This document shows, piece by piece, positions 54,088-63,643 of a stretch of 64,000 bases of DNA (the stretch's first letter is position 1; every line of letters begins with the position of its first letter). The notes beneath the pieces are model-generated. The model searched no databases. It was not told the DNA's origin and was given only the letters and a program-made list of their open reading frames with translations. Origin of the DNA: Candidatus Melainabacteria bacterium. Its GTDB lineage: Bacteria; Cyanobacteriota; Vampirovibrionia; Obscuribacterales; Obscuribacteraceae. The stretch lies in contig JAFKGK010000003.1 in the NCBI GenBank assembly GCA_017307165.1, positions 124,001-188,000 of the forward strand, read 5' to 3'. A program made the position numbers and the translations under genes.

Positions 54088-56106
54088 TTGCTGCCCCTCG
54101 ATCCTTCGCAACTCAAATGGTTCGTAGAGCATGCTGGTTTCATTGTCGCTGCGCCTTTTCTCGCCGGCTTTTTAATCATCATGGGTTTGAGAGCATCCAA
54201 GACGATGTCGATGATTACATCGGTATCGGCTGTGGTGTATGGCCTCTTCCACTCGATCGCCATTTTTCAAGCGCTAGTCACCAAGGCTTATCCAGAGCCT
54301 TTCTTTCAGCAAAATATAGATTGGTTTAGCTCGCAGGCTTTTACACTGTCAGTGGGCGTGCTTGTCGACAATCTTGCATCTTTGATGTTGATCGTTGTAA
54401 CAGCCGTGAGTTTGCTCGTTCAGATCTACACTCATGGCTATATGAGAGAAGATCCAGGCTACTCTCGTTTTTACGCCTACCTCTCTCTCTTTACTGGTTC
54501 GATGCTTGGTCTGGTCGTCTCGACCAACCTCTTTCAGATGTATGGATTCTGGGAGCTGGTCGGTGTCTGCTCTTATTTCTTGATCGGTTTCTGGTGGTAT
54601 AAAGAGTCCGCAGCAAAGGCCTGCATGAAGGCCTTTGTCGTCAACCGCGTTGGTGACTTTGGTTTTTTGATCGGGATCCTGCTCTTTTTGATGGCCACCA
54701 AAGATTTTTATCAAGGTGGCGTCTTGCTGGGCTTCGTCGGTAGCAATGGCACCGATTTGGCTTCGGTGATCCACAAAGCGGCTGAGGCTAATGCCATCAC
54801 TGCTGGTTCACTCTTTGTCATCGCCTGCTTGATTTTCATGGGCCCGATGGCAAAATCCGCTCAGTTTCCTCTGCATGTGTGGCTACCTGATGCAATGGAA
54901 GGTCCCACCCCTATCTCTGCCTTGATCCATGCCGCCACCATGGTCGCCGCAGGCATTTATCTCGTTGCTCGTGCCTACCCCATCTGGTTGACTCCAGATG
55001 GACAAATGGGTCCTGCCTTGACTGTCGTTGCCACCGTCGGTGCCATCACTGCCTTTATGGCTGCAACCATCGCCATGAGCCAAAATGACATCAAGCGTGT
55101 ACTGGCCTGGTCTACATGCTCTCAGCTCGGCTACATGTTTGTCGGACTCGGAGTTGGTGCCTTCACCGGTGGTATCTTCCACCTTTTCAACCACGCCTTT
55201 TTCAAAGCCATGCTCTTTCTCTGCTCTGGCGCCGTGATCCACGGTCTGCATGGCGAGCAGGACATCCGTAATATGGGCGGTCTGCGCAAGTCTATGCCGA
55301 TAACGCATTTTTGCTTCTTGATCGGTACTATGGCCATAGCGGGCTTTCCGCTCTTCTCTGGTTTCTTTTCCAAAGACGAAATCATCTCTGGTGCTATGGT
55401 CAATCATCCGTTTATCGGCTGGTTGATGCTCATCACCGCTGGCATGACCGCCTTTTATATGTTCCGTCTCTATTTCCTTACCTTCACTGGTACTTATAGA
55501 GGCAATGCCCACCCTCACGAATCACCTGCCGCCATGACCTGGCCGCTCCTGGTGCTCTCGATCCCCTCAATGCTGACTGGATATCTAGGGTTTAACTTTG
55601 CCAACCTGCAAGCTGCTCTTGCCGGCGAGCATAGTGAACATGGTCTGCCCAACCACTTTGCCTCTTTTGTCTTTGGCCCATCCGGACCTCACTTTGAAGG
55701 CGTCAATCTGACTCTAATGGGGACCTCTATCGCCATCGCCGTATTTGGCTTCGCAATGGCTTATCTGATGTATCTCACGCGCACTGTACATATTGCTCGT
55801 GGTTTTGCAGAAGCCCGTAGTGGCGTCAGACAGATGCTCTACAACATGTCGCTCAATAAGTGGTACATGGACGATATCTATTTTGGTCTCGTCGACAGGG
55901 TGTTTTTGCCGCTCTTCAAGCGCGCCTGGACCTTGATAGACATGGTCTTTGTCGAAGGCATCGTCAACGGAGTCGGCCTGTTGTTTGTCAGCGCAGCCGA
56001 AGTCCTCAAGTACCTGCAGACTGGCCGCGGTCAATCTTATGCCCTGGTCATCTTTCTGGCTGTGGCCGGATTGGCCTGGATCGCATATATATTTCCCATT
56101 CGCTAG
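54088..56106 (+). CDS. nuoL: NADH-quinone oxidoreductase subunit L
   Basis: 672 residues, about 16 membrane helices and the long C-terminal arm. Key motifs: WELVGVCSYFLIGFWW, FPLHVWLPDAMEGPTPISALIHAATMV split by the usual Lys/His residues, QNDIKRVLAWSTCSQLGYMF and GFPLFSGFFSKDEI. The start is a TTG at 54088 with AAGGAG 7 nt upstream. Followed 37 nt later by the His-rich membrane protein gene, probably co-transcribed. Confidence 0.95.
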   Translation: MLPLDPSQLKWFVEHAGFIVAAPFLAGFLIIMGLRASKTMSMITSVSAVVYGLFHSIAIFQALVTKAYPEPFFQQNIDWFSSQAFTLSVGVLVDNLASLMLIVVTAVSLLVQIYTHGYMREDPGYSRFYAYLSLFTGSMLGLVVSTNLFQMYGFWELVGVCSYFLIGFWWYKESAAKACMKAFVVNRVGDFGFLIGILLFLMATKDFYQGGVLLGFVGSNGTDLASVIHKAAEANAITAGSLFVIACLIFMGPMAKSAQFPLHVWLPDAMEGPTPISALIHAATMVAAGIYLVARAYPIWLTPDGQMGPALTVVATVGAITAFMAATIAMSQNDIKRVLAWSTCSQLGYMFVGLGVGAFTGGIFHLFNHAFFKAMLFLCSGAVIHGLHGEQDIRNMGGLRKSMPITHFCFLIGTMAIAGFPLFSGFFSKDEIISGAMVNHPFIGWLMLITAGMTAFYMFRLYFLTFTGTYRGNAHPHESPAAMTWPLLVLSIPSMLTGYLGFNFANLQAALAGEHSEHGLPNHFASFVFGPSGPHFEGVNLTLMGTSIAIAVFGFAMAYLMYLTRTVHIARGFAEARSGVRQMLYNMSLNKWYMDDIYFGLVDRVFLPLFKRAWTLIDMVFVEGIVNGVGLLFVSAAEVLKYLQTGRGQSYALVIFLAVAGLAWIAYIFPIR

Positions 56107-56143
56107 GCTCTTGCCTTTTAGACCTACAGGAGCAAATTGTTAA

Positions 56144-56431
56144 ATGAGCGATCATCAACACGGCCCAGACTGTAATCACGATCATGATCATAATCACGAT
56201 CACAAACATGACCATGGTCATGATGATCATGATGCTCACGGCCATCCCACTCATGCTGGCGAGATCATCCCTGAGACCTCCATGCAGGACATGCTGCTCA
56301 AGCTCGTCACCGTGGTCGCAGCTGGTCTTTTGATCGGTACTATGGGTTGGTGGTGGAGTCAGCCGCTGGCTGTCGAGCATCACGGTTCTGCAGAGCAGCA
56401 TGAGGCTCCTGCGGTAGAGCATGCCCATTAA
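56144..56431 (+). CDS. His-rich single-pass membrane protein linked to nuoL
   Basis: 95 residues. The first ~38 residues are almost only His, Asp, Asn, Lys and Gly (HDHDHNHDHKHDHGHDDHD), a probable metal-binding tail. One membrane helix (LLKLVTVVAAGLLIGTMGWWW) and a short His/Glu-rich C-terminus follow. AGGAG lies upstream and the gene begins 37 nt after nuoL. It resembles no known Nuo subunit. A metal chaperone or an accessory subunit of this complex is a guess. Confidence 0.7.
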   Translation: MSDHQHGPDCNHDHDHNHDHKHDHGHDDHDAHGHPTHAGEIIPETSMQDMLLKLVTVVAAGLLIGTMGWWWSQPLAVEHHGSAEQHEAPAVEHAH

Positions 56432-56883
56432 ATAAACCGGCTGAACGGTTAAAATAATCAAATCAAAAAGGCGAAAGGTCCCTCGTGGTCTTTTCGCCTT
56501 TTGCTTCAAAAGAGTGTACCTGCGCCTCTTTGATGCTTTTGCCCTCTCAAAGGCTGGCTTTGCCAATTTGCGCTAATAGTCGTCGCCCTTGCTTGAAACC
56601 CGTCCGCTGCGGCGTCCTGGCTTGTTTAGAAGCACCTTATATAGCAGTAAAATCTTGTCTCGAAATGTTTACTGCTAACCCCGCTTTCGCCCGAATTAGC
56701 AAACATATTTGCCAATCGTGGTATCTTTTTACACTTGTATAGTGCATATCCATGCGCTTCTTGCTGGCTTGCTCCATGAGAGGGCGATGCCGGTAGGACT
56801 TACGGGGCGGTCTTTTTGAGTCTCTGAGTCCAAAAAACGACACATACACAGTTAAGGCCTTAAGGCCATTTGAGGTAGAGCGA
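56432..56883. other. 452-bp spacer before korA
   Basis: It holds the terminator at 56466-56502 and a 12-bp palindrome (GGCCTTAAGGCC, 56855-56866) near korA. I see no supported gene. An ORF at 56485-56742 begins inside the terminator and has no ribosome site. Confidence 0.6.
56466..56502 (+). terminator. Rho-independent terminator after the nuoL operon
   Basis: An 11-bp stem (56466-56476 with 56492-56502), 35 nt after the His-rich gene. Confidence 0.8.
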
Positions 56884-58875
56884 ATGCAGGAAGTCACAGT
56901 AGGGATTGCTGGCGCGGCCGGTGACGGTCTGGATAAGTCCGGCGATACGTTGGCTCGGTCATGCGGAAGGCTGGGACTCCATGTCTACGCATACAATTGC
57001 TATCAATCCATTATTAGGGGTGGCCATATCTGGTTGAAAGTCAGAATCGGCGAAGAAAAAGTCCTCAATCACGGCGATAAGTTAGATGTGCTAGTCGCTC
57101 TCAACCAGGATTCCATCGAGCGTCATGCCGGCGAAGTCAACGAAGGCGGCGTAGTTATCTTTAACAGCGACCGCATCAAGTGCATGCCTGATCAAGTCAA
57201 AAAGGGCGTCACCATCCTCGGTCTGCCCATGAAAAAAGTCTGCGAAGAAGTCGTCGCCGAGCACGGCCCACTGCAACCTATCATGCAAAACACAGTGGCC
57301 ATGGGTGCTGTAGCCTATCTTGCCAATATCGGCCTCGAGCAGCCGTCTAGCGTATTGACCGATACCTTTGCACATAAGGGCCAAAAAGTAATCGACCTCA
57401 ACGTCAGCCTCCTCAAAGCTGGTTTCGAATTTGCCAAGGCAAATTGCAAGCCCGTCACAAAGGAATGGACTTTCACCAAAAAGCGTCGTCCTTTTATGAC
57501 CGGTAACGAAGCTATTGCCATGGGCGCATATGCTGCTGGTTGCAAGTTTTATTCGGCCTACCCGATGACTCCTGCATCGACTATCCTTCACTGGATGGCC
57601 AGCAATGCCCATCGCACCGGGATTTGTGTCAAGCAATGCGAAGACGAGATCTCTGTAATCAATATGGCCATTGGCGCTGGCATTGCTGGTGCTCGTAGCA
57701 TGTGCGCAACCGCCGGTGGTGGCTTTGCCTTGATGACCGAAGCAGTCGGTATGGCCGGAATCATGGAAGTCCCAGTGGTCTGCGTCGAAGTTCAACGTGG
57801 CGGCCCCTCAACCGGTCTGCCCACCAAGACCGAACAAGCTGACTTGTTCCAGGTTTATGGAGCTTCCCAGGGCGAGTTTCCTCGTATCATCGTCGCTCCC
57901 AAAGACATCGCCGATGCTTATCAGACTACCGTTGACGTATTTAACTTTGCTGACAAATACCAGCTGCCTGTCTTGCTGATGTCTGATCTGCTTTTGAGCG
58001 AACACCCCGAAACCGTGGATGTCGAAGTGCTCAAGCATGATCCTGAGATCAACCGCGGCGAGATGGTCACTGAGTGGAACCCTGAAGAGCAAGGCAAGTT
58101 TAAGCGCTTTAAACTCACCGAGTCCGGTATCTCTCCTAGAACTATCCCTGGTACTCCCAATACCAATTATGTATCGGCTACCGATGAGCATGACGAAGAG
58201 TCCATCCTTGTCTCCGATATGTTTACGACTCAAGCAGTCCGTCGCAAGATGATGGAAAAGCGTCAGCGCAAGATGGATAACCTGCTTAAAGAATTGCCTG
58301 CACCCAAGCTCGAAGGTCCTGCTGATGCAGATTTGACCCTTGTTTGCTGGGGCTCCACTTGGGGCGTGGCTACCGAGGCCGCTGCCAAGCTTACCGCTCA
58401 AGGCACCAAGACCAACGTGCTCTGCATCAAATGGATCCTCCCCTTCCATGCAAAAGAAGTTGGCGAGATCCTGGCCAAGTGCAAGAAGAAGATCTCCGTC
58501 GAGGTCAACTTCACCAGCCAGATGGCACGCTACATCAAGTCCGAGACCGGCGTATCGATGGATGGCCATATAAACAAATACGATGGCGAGCCCCTCGAAC
58601 CGCAAATGGTCATCGACCATGTCAACCGTATCCTCAAAGGCGGAGAGCTTTCGCTCGACGTATCCGAGGAAGAAGCCAGAGACTTTGCCTATCACTATCT
58701 CCGTACTCACAACGGCGAAAAGATGAGACCGACCCAAGTAGCTCAAGAAGCTGCCAACGGTCATGGCGAGCCTGTCTGGAACGTTCAGCTTTCGGATCGT
58801 GCGACTGGCGAAAAAGCCGGCCAGATGAAAGTAGGCGTAAAGACCGGAGCCACTTATTCTTTCGAGAAAGTGTAA
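56884..58875 (+). CDS. korA: 2-oxoacid:ferredoxin oxidoreductase, fused gamma-alpha subunit
   Basis: 663 residues. The gamma domain comes first (about 1-190, with GAAGDGLDKSGD and RGGHIWLKVRIG), then the alpha/pyrimidine domain (GNEAIAMGAYAAGCKFYSAYPMTP split by family residues; VQRGGPSTGLPTKTEQADL) and a C-terminal transketolase-like part. With KorB it oxidises 2-oxoglutarate (or a related 2-oxoacid) to acyl-CoA, reducing ferredoxin. It ends ~50 residues later than usual. GAGGTAGAG precedes the ATG. Confidence 0.92.
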   Translation: MQEVTVGIAGAAGDGLDKSGDTLARSCGRLGLHVYAYNCYQSIIRGGHIWLKVRIGEEKVLNHGDKLDVLVALNQDSIERHAGEVNEGGVVIFNSDRIKCMPDQVKKGVTILGLPMKKVCEEVVAEHGPLQPIMQNTVAMGAVAYLANIGLEQPSSVLTDTFAHKGQKVIDLNVSLLKAGFEFAKANCKPVTKEWTFTKKRRPFMTGNEAIAMGAYAAGCKFYSAYPMTPASTILHWMASNAHRTGICVKQCEDEISVINMAIGAGIAGARSMCATAGGGFALMTEAVGMAGIMEVPVVCVEVQRGGPSTGLPTKTEQADLFQVYGASQGEFPRIIVAPKDIADAYQTTVDVFNFADKYQLPVLLMSDLLLSEHPETVDVEVLKHDPEINRGEMVTEWNPEEQGKFKRFKLTESGISPRTIPGTPNTNYVSATDEHDEESILVSDMFTTQAVRRKMMEKRQRKMDNLLKELPAPKLEGPADADLTLVCWGSTWGVATEAAAKLTAQGTKTNVLCIKWILPFHAKEVGEILAKCKKKISVEVNFTSQMARYIKSETGVSMDGHINKYDGEPLEPQMVIDHVNRILKGGELSLDVSEEEARDFAYHYLRTHNGEKMRPTQVAQEAANGHGEPVWNVQLSDRATGEKAGQMKVGVKTGATYSFEKV

Positions 58876-58925
58876 GCAGCCAAATCTCAACCCAATCTTC
58901 AATTTTTACGAGGAACGTATAAACA

Positions 58926-59804
58926 ATGGCAACTGTAATAGAGCTTCCAGTTGAGACTTATAAAGGACCAGTCGAGCCTGACTGGTGTCCTGGTTGTGGT
59001 GACTTTGGCGTGCTCAAGGGCATCCAGACCGCAGCAGCCAAGCTCGGCATACCGACCCACAATCTATTGGTCGTATCCGGTATCGGCTGCTCTTCCAACC
59101 TCCCTGGTTTCATCAATGCATACGGCATCCACAGCTTGCACGGTCGTGCAGTACCCGTGGCTACCGGTGCTCACCTGGCCAATACCGATCTCAAAACCAT
59201 CATCACTGGTGGAGACGGAGACGGTTACGGTATCGGTGTCGGTCACTTGATCCACGCTATGCGTCGCAATCTCGATGTCACCTATATTGTTATGGACAAC
59301 CAGATCTATGGTCTGACCACTGGCCAGACTTCGCCAACGACTACCGTTGGACACAAGACCAAGTCCACTCCCATGGGCAACGTTGAAAACCCGCTCAATC
59401 CTCTGGCCCTGGCAATCACTGCCGGTGCGACCTTTGTGGCCCGCGCGTTTTCTGGCGAGCAAAAGCACCTTGCTGATACCATCGCTGCCGCGATCGAGCA
59501 CAAGGGATTTTCGCTGGTCGACGTCCACAGCCCGTGCGTGACCTACAATAAAATCAATACCTATCCCTTCTTTAAAGAGCGCGTCTACAAACTCGAAGAC
59601 GAAAATTGGGATCCGAGTGATTTTAATAGCAGCTTGAACAAGGCCTGGGAATGGGGCGATCGTATCCCTCTGGGCGTCGTCTACAAGACCGACAAACCCA
59701 CCTACGAAGACTCCGAGATCGCCTTTAAAAAGGGCGCTCTGGTCAAGCAGGATCTGCGTGCAGACAAAAAAGTCTGGCAGGAATGCATCGACGAGATGAT
59801 CTAG
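58926..59804 (+). CDS. korB: 2-oxoacid:ferredoxin oxidoreductase, beta (TPP-binding) subunit
   Basis: 292 residues. Cluster and TPP motifs: WCPGCGDFGVLKG near residue 20, GIGCSSN, GDGDGYGIGVGHL and NQIYGLTTGQTSPTT, typical of KorB/PorB. It binds thiamine diphosphate and, with KorA, a [4Fe-4S] cluster. 50 nt after korA with GAGGA about 11 nt upstream of the ATG. A terminator follows. Confidence 0.94.
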   Translation: MATVIELPVETYKGPVEPDWCPGCGDFGVLKGIQTAAAKLGIPTHNLLVVSGIGCSSNLPGFINAYGIHSLHGRAVPVATGAHLANTDLKTIITGGDGDGYGIGVGHLIHAMRRNLDVTYIVMDNQIYGLTTGQTSPTTTVGHKTKSTPMGNVENPLNPLALAITAGATFVARAFSGEQKHLADTIAAAIEHKGFSLVDVHSPCVTYNKINTYPFFKERVYKLEDENWDPSDFNSSLNKAWEWGDRIPLGVVYKTDKPTYEDSEIAFKKGALVKQDLRADKKVWQECIDEMI

Positions 59805-59838
59805 GCAAACTAGATCAATCTAGTTTATCTGTACTGAT

Positions 59839-59867
59839 AAAGGCTCCCGGCTCTGACGGGGGCCTTT
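59839..59867 (+). terminator. Terminator after korB
   Basis: An 11-bp stem with one wobble pair (59839-59849 with 59857-59867), 34 nt after the korB stop codon. Confidence 0.72.
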
Positions 59868-59872
59868 GTCTA

Positions 59873-61741
59873 TCATTTTGCAAGATCTCCCATCCTATCG
59901 ATCCAGGACGATACAGTGTCCATGAGGACAGAGGAGGGTTCTTCGTTTTCAAAGATCAAATGTTCAAACTCTCCTACGATCATCAGGGTCTTGTTGTCGC
60001 AAGGGATGGATTCGAATATCTTGAACGTGCCTTCGGGCTGGACAAGGCGATCCTTGAGTCCCTGGATCACCAGAGATGGTGTCGTCTTGATCGTAGAGGA
60101 AAATTCGGTGGTGCGTTTCATAAATTTGTCAAAGTGCATCAGCTCTTTTGGAGTGAGATAAAACTTGGCCTTGGGATCGTTTTCCCAGGCTTCTCGAGCT
60201 GCTTGGTCGCTCGTCGCTTGCTTGGCTATCTGCTCTCCTATATTAAATGGCATATTGGGATCGCGGAGAAAGTGCCTGGCAGTCGTGAAAGTCATAGAGC
60301 GCTGCTGGTAACGCTTGGCTGATGGGACAGAGGAGATCACACCGGCAAAGGTATCAGGTATGCGTGCTGCCGCTTGCAGAGCGATTGCACCACCCATGGA
60401 CTCTCCCAAGATAAATCTTGGGATGCCTGGATTGCTTTTGCCGACGATTTGGGCTACGCGTTTGATGTCGTGGATGGTGGCATCATATGCTGCTTCTTCT
60501 TTGCCTGGTACGGACAGCCAGGCGCCAAATCCTCGCACATCTAGAGCAATGACAAAATAGCCACGGTCGGCAAACTGTCTACCAAAGGCAGTAAATGACC
60601 TGTTGTCCAGGCCCAAGCCGTGGATGCAGATGATGATCGCCTTGATCTTTTGCCCTTCCGGAGGCAGCCAGGAAATGACCGGCAGGCTCTTGAGCTTAAA
60701 CTCTTTGATCTCCCAGACCATATCACCAAGGCAGGTGGGCGGGTGCTTGGCAAATTGCTTGAGTAGATAAAAATTCTTGATTTCTTCCAGGTTTGGTAAG
60801 TGATTGAGTTTCTCCATTTTGCTGCGAGCAGCCATGGCTCTACTTATGATCGATTCGTCCTCATTTTCGATTTTTTGCAAAGCTGTCTCTTTTCCTTGAT
60901 AACGCAGGATATCGGCAAGGGCAAAATGCGCCCAGAGATGATCGTTGATCTTTCTAAAATCGCTTTCGTCAGCTGTGATCATAGTTGCATCGACCAGTCT
61001 GCGGGCGTATTGCTCTGCTTCTGCAAAATCTTTTTGCTCGGTCAAAACACCCGATATCTTTTCCATGAGATCGCGTACGACACCAGAGACGGTGCCATCT
61101 CTTTCTGCCACAAACAAAGCGCTTTTATACTGCTGGAGAGCTAGCTGATTTTTATGAAAGCGCCGATAGACATCTCCCATTCTCTCCATCAACTGGACTC
61201 TTTCCCACGTGGTAGCAGCTTGATCTTTTGCAAATATTGGCTCAGGGGACTCGGTGCGTTTGAGCGCCTGATCGAGCAAGGGTAGATCGGGGCGCGTCTG
61301 CACAAAGCTGCCGCGCAATAATGTGCAGTTTTGATAGAGAGTGTCGATGTCTTCCAGATGCTGGATCGAGAGTTTAAATTGATCGGTATATCGCTCGATC
61401 AAAGCGGCAAAATAAAGCACCGAGATCACGTCACGAGAGGCATTTTTTTGTGCCACTATTTTTTTGATTTCATTGCTGCTCGGCACTATTTTTATCAATG
61501 TCTGGTGCGCCTCGGTCAATTTGCCTTCGGCTGCTAGATCGAGCGCTTTAAGTTGTGTAGAGATGTATTTGTTATCGGCGACAGGAGCCTGCGAGGCTTT
61601 GATAGCTTGCAATACATCGTGCCTTTGTTGAGGACTTGCTTGAGCCAGGGCAGTTTGATTGCATGATGCTATCAAAACATTGATAGCGGAAAGAGTCCAA
61701 ATGACAAGGGGGGATTTACGGGGCGCATTTATCAAAATCAT
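59873..61741 (-). CDS. Exported alpha/beta hydrolase with N-terminal helical-repeat domain
   Basis: 622 residues from the ATG at 61741 (TTG at 61774 is the longest ORF start). A signal peptide (IWTLSAINVLIASCNQTALAQ) is followed by ~300 residues of TPR-like helices (FAALIERYTDQFKLSIQHLED, RFHKNQLALQQYKSALFVAE) and a C-terminal hydrolase with HGLGLDNRSF, nucleophile GESMG, Asp in GLKDRLVQPEG and His in GEFEHLIFE. The hydrolase half is a paralog of 27007-28020. Its stop is only 6 nt from the korB terminator. Confidence 0.85.
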   Translation of the reverse strand: MILINAPRKSPLVIWTLSAINVLIASCNQTALAQASPQQRHDVLQAIKASQAPVADNKYISTQLKALDLAAEGKLTEAHQTLIKIVPSSNEIKKIVAQKNASRDVISVLYFAALIERYTDQFKLSIQHLEDIDTLYQNCTLLRGSFVQTRPDLPLLDQALKRTESPEPIFAKDQAATTWERVQLMERMGDVYRRFHKNQLALQQYKSALFVAERDGTVSGVVRDLMEKISGVLTEQKDFAEAEQYARRLVDATMITADESDFRKINDHLWAHFALADILRYQGKETALQKIENEDESIISRAMAARSKMEKLNHLPNLEEIKNFYLLKQFAKHPPTCLGDMVWEIKEFKLKSLPVISWLPPEGQKIKAIIICIHGLGLDNRSFTAFGRQFADRGYFVIALDVRGFGAWLSVPGKEEAAYDATIHDIKRVAQIVGKSNPGIPRFILGESMGGAIALQAAARIPDTFAGVISSVPSAKRYQQRSMTFTTARHFLRDPNMPFNIGEQIAKQATSDQAAREAWENDPKAKFYLTPKELMHFDKFMKRTTEFSSTIKTTPSLVIQGLKDRLVQPEGTFKIFESIPCDNKTLMIVGEFEHLIFENEEPSSVLMDTVSSWIDRMGDLAK

Positions 61742-61925
61742 GTTGTCTTGCTGGTATATATGTGTGATACTCAATGAGCAAAATATTAGCTCATAGTGTT
61801 ATGCATTTTCATGGCGTTGTTGTAAATTGGTGTTGTTGTAAAGCGATATTGTAGTCTGGATCAAATAGCCTTCATTCATTGCGTATTTCATCTGGATGCA
61901 TGTCACGACAGGGAGTTTTCATACA

Positions 61926-62243
61926 ATGATCTACAAGTCTGCACCGGGACGTCGTAAGACTTACGAGTTGACTTCTATATCTCGAGAACAGTTGACCAAT
62001 CTCAGGGTCAAGGCACAAAAGGTCGAGGAGATGGATCTCCCCCGCGTTACCATGCGCGATCACCTCAATGCTTTCTGGACCATGATTATTTCGAGTTTTA
62101 TGGTCCAAAATCGCCAGTGCCGCTATTATGGGCATGTCCTGCCGCCTGCCGGCTGGGTCGCGGGCATCAAGCCCCGCTGTGCCGATTGTCATGCCGAGAT
62201 CTCCGATCCTAATGATCTGCGCAAGGCCGAGCCCAGGCAATAG
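61926..62243 (+). CDS. Small protein with a zinc-ribbon-like CxxC
   Basis: 105 residues from the ATG at 61926, 8 nt after GGGAG. The N-terminus is basic (PGRRKTYEL), the middle is helical with hydrophobic WTMIISSFM, and the C-terminal third has Cys in RQCRYYGH and RCADC, spaced like a degenerate zinc ribbon. I do not recognise the family. It converges on the TPR protein gene. Confidence 0.65.
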   Translation: MIYKSAPGRRKTYELTSISREQLTNLRVKAQKVEEMDLPRVTMRDHLNAFWTMIISSFMVQNRQCRYYGHVLPPAGWVAGIKPRCADCHAEISDPNDLRKAEPRQ

Positions 62244-62251
62244 CCTGGCAA

Positions 62252-63643
62252 CTAATTAGAGTACTGACGCTTTTCTAAGTAGTATTTTTGAGCTTCGGCA
62301 AAGCGTCCCAATGTGGATAGCGCGTGACCCAGGTCTTCCAGGGCGCGCGCTTTTACTTTCTGGTCGCCGAGTTTCTTAAAATTTGGATTTTCTACAACCA
62401 TGGTCAGAGTCTTTTCGGCCAATTCGGGCTCCATTGCTCGCAGATAGGTCGCGCCCAATTCGCTCAGCAAGACGAGCGTACCTGGGGTGTCGACACGGCT
62501 GTACTCCTTGAGATTGAGAGCTGACTTGAGAGTGCGTACCGACTCGTCAAAGGAGCCTGAGTTGCGGAGGCTGGCACTCAAACGTGCATACTGGAGGGCA
62601 AGTTGCATGCTGTCATGGGTGCGCGCAGATCTCAAATCCTTGATTTTTGCACGAGCATCTTGAATGTTTGCCTTCTCTTTCGCAAGCAGATTTTCTTTTT
62701 CTCTTTCTTTTGCTTGCTCTTTATGGGCCTCGTTTTCGTGACCTGATTTGTTCTCGTTGCTAAAGTTGTAGTCAAAGCGAAATGAGAGAAAGAGCTTGTC
62801 CTCGTCGCTTTCCTTGCTTATGTCGGCAAAGGGCTGCGCGGCTTTTACAGCCGCTATACATGCTTTATCGGCATCTGCATCGTTGCTTGATGTGAGCATC
62901 TGCTCTTGATCGACCCGACCATGATCGAGGACTTCAAATCCGACCTCGGCGCTGTAGCTGAAAGTCCGCTTGGGAGGTTGCCAGGCGCGTTTGATTTTGA
63001 TGCTCATATCTGAGAGAAAGGCGTTGACGATGCTGCCTGCTTCGATCCTCACCTCATCGCTCTTTGCTTTTTGTCCGGCTTTGGCATATAGTTCGCTCAA
63101 AAATGACATGCGCGAGGATAAAGAGGGATTGTTACGGCTAAAAGCTTTGCGCACCATATCTAGTGCCATGTCGATATCTGTGATCGCTTCGTCTTGTAAA
63201 GCCTTTTGCTTCTCTGGATTGGTTTCTTTCTCTGCCCTGCCGAGCAAAACCTCGGCTAGATCTGCCAATACCAATGCTCTTTCGCTATTGGATAGAGGCG
63301 GATCGGCTAAAGCGGCAGCCAGGGCCTGCCTGTTGATAGCCTCTGCCTTTTGCAAGTCTCCCTCAAAAAAATAAACGGCAGCAAGAGCCGAGCAAGCCTT
63401 GCGGGAGCGTATTCGATCTTTGCTATTGTCTGCCGAGGCGATCAGTCCTTCGAGTATCTGTCTCGATTTGTCAAAATCTCTGTTTTCGCGCAATTCGCGG
63501 GCCGTGGACAATTTGTGCTCCCAGACATCTGCATCGCTGCCAGTGAGCTGTGCGTGAGCCATAGCGCCACATGACAGCGCCAATATACTCGCACTCGCAA
63601 TAGAGATGCATAACAAATTAGTCTTGAGACTGGGCCTGGGCAA
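62252..63643 (-). CDS. Secreted TPR protein with TonB-like domain
   Basis: 463 residues. A signal peptide (CISIASASILALSCGAMAHA) is followed by TPR helices (RQILEGLIASADNSKDRIRSR, AVYFFEGDLQKAEAINRQALA), a TonB_C-like domain (IKRAWQPPKRTFSYSAEVGFEV with DADADKACIAAVKAAQPFADI; each part of the usual WxPP…V pattern), a Lys/Glu-rich coil and more TPRs (YARLSASLRNSGSFDESVRTL). The TTG start at 63643 follows AAGGA and overlaps the serA end by 26 nt. Confidence 0.8.
   Translation of the reverse strand: MPRPSLKTNLLCISIASASILALSCGAMAHAQLTGSDADVWEHKLSTARELRENRDFDKSRQILEGLIASADNSKDRIRSRKACSALAAVYFFEGDLQKAEAINRQALAAALADPPLSNSERALVLADLAEVLLGRAEKETNPEKQKALQDEAITDIDMALDMVRKAFSRNNPSLSSRMSFLSELYAKAGQKAKSDEVRIEAGSIVNAFLSDMSIKIKRAWQPPKRTFSYSAEVGFEVLDHGRVDQEQMLTSSNDADADKACIAAVKAAQPFADISKESDEDKLFLSFRFDYNFSNENKSGHENEAHKEQAKEREKENLLAKEKANIQDARAKIKDLRSARTHDSMQLALQYARLSASLRNSGSFDESVRTLKSALNLKEYSRVDTPGTLVLLSELGATYLRAMEPELAEKTLTMVVENPNFKKLGDQKVKARALEDLGHALSTLGRFAEAQKYYLEKRQYSN

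Noticed and set aside
56485..56742. Plus-strand ORF of 85 codons before korA
   Set aside because: It starts inside a terminator, has no ribosome site and is rich in Cys and Leu in a non-protein-like way.
58912..58936. GGAAC before korB
   Set aside because: It is part of the ribosome-binding region (GAGGAAC) and has no partner GTC.
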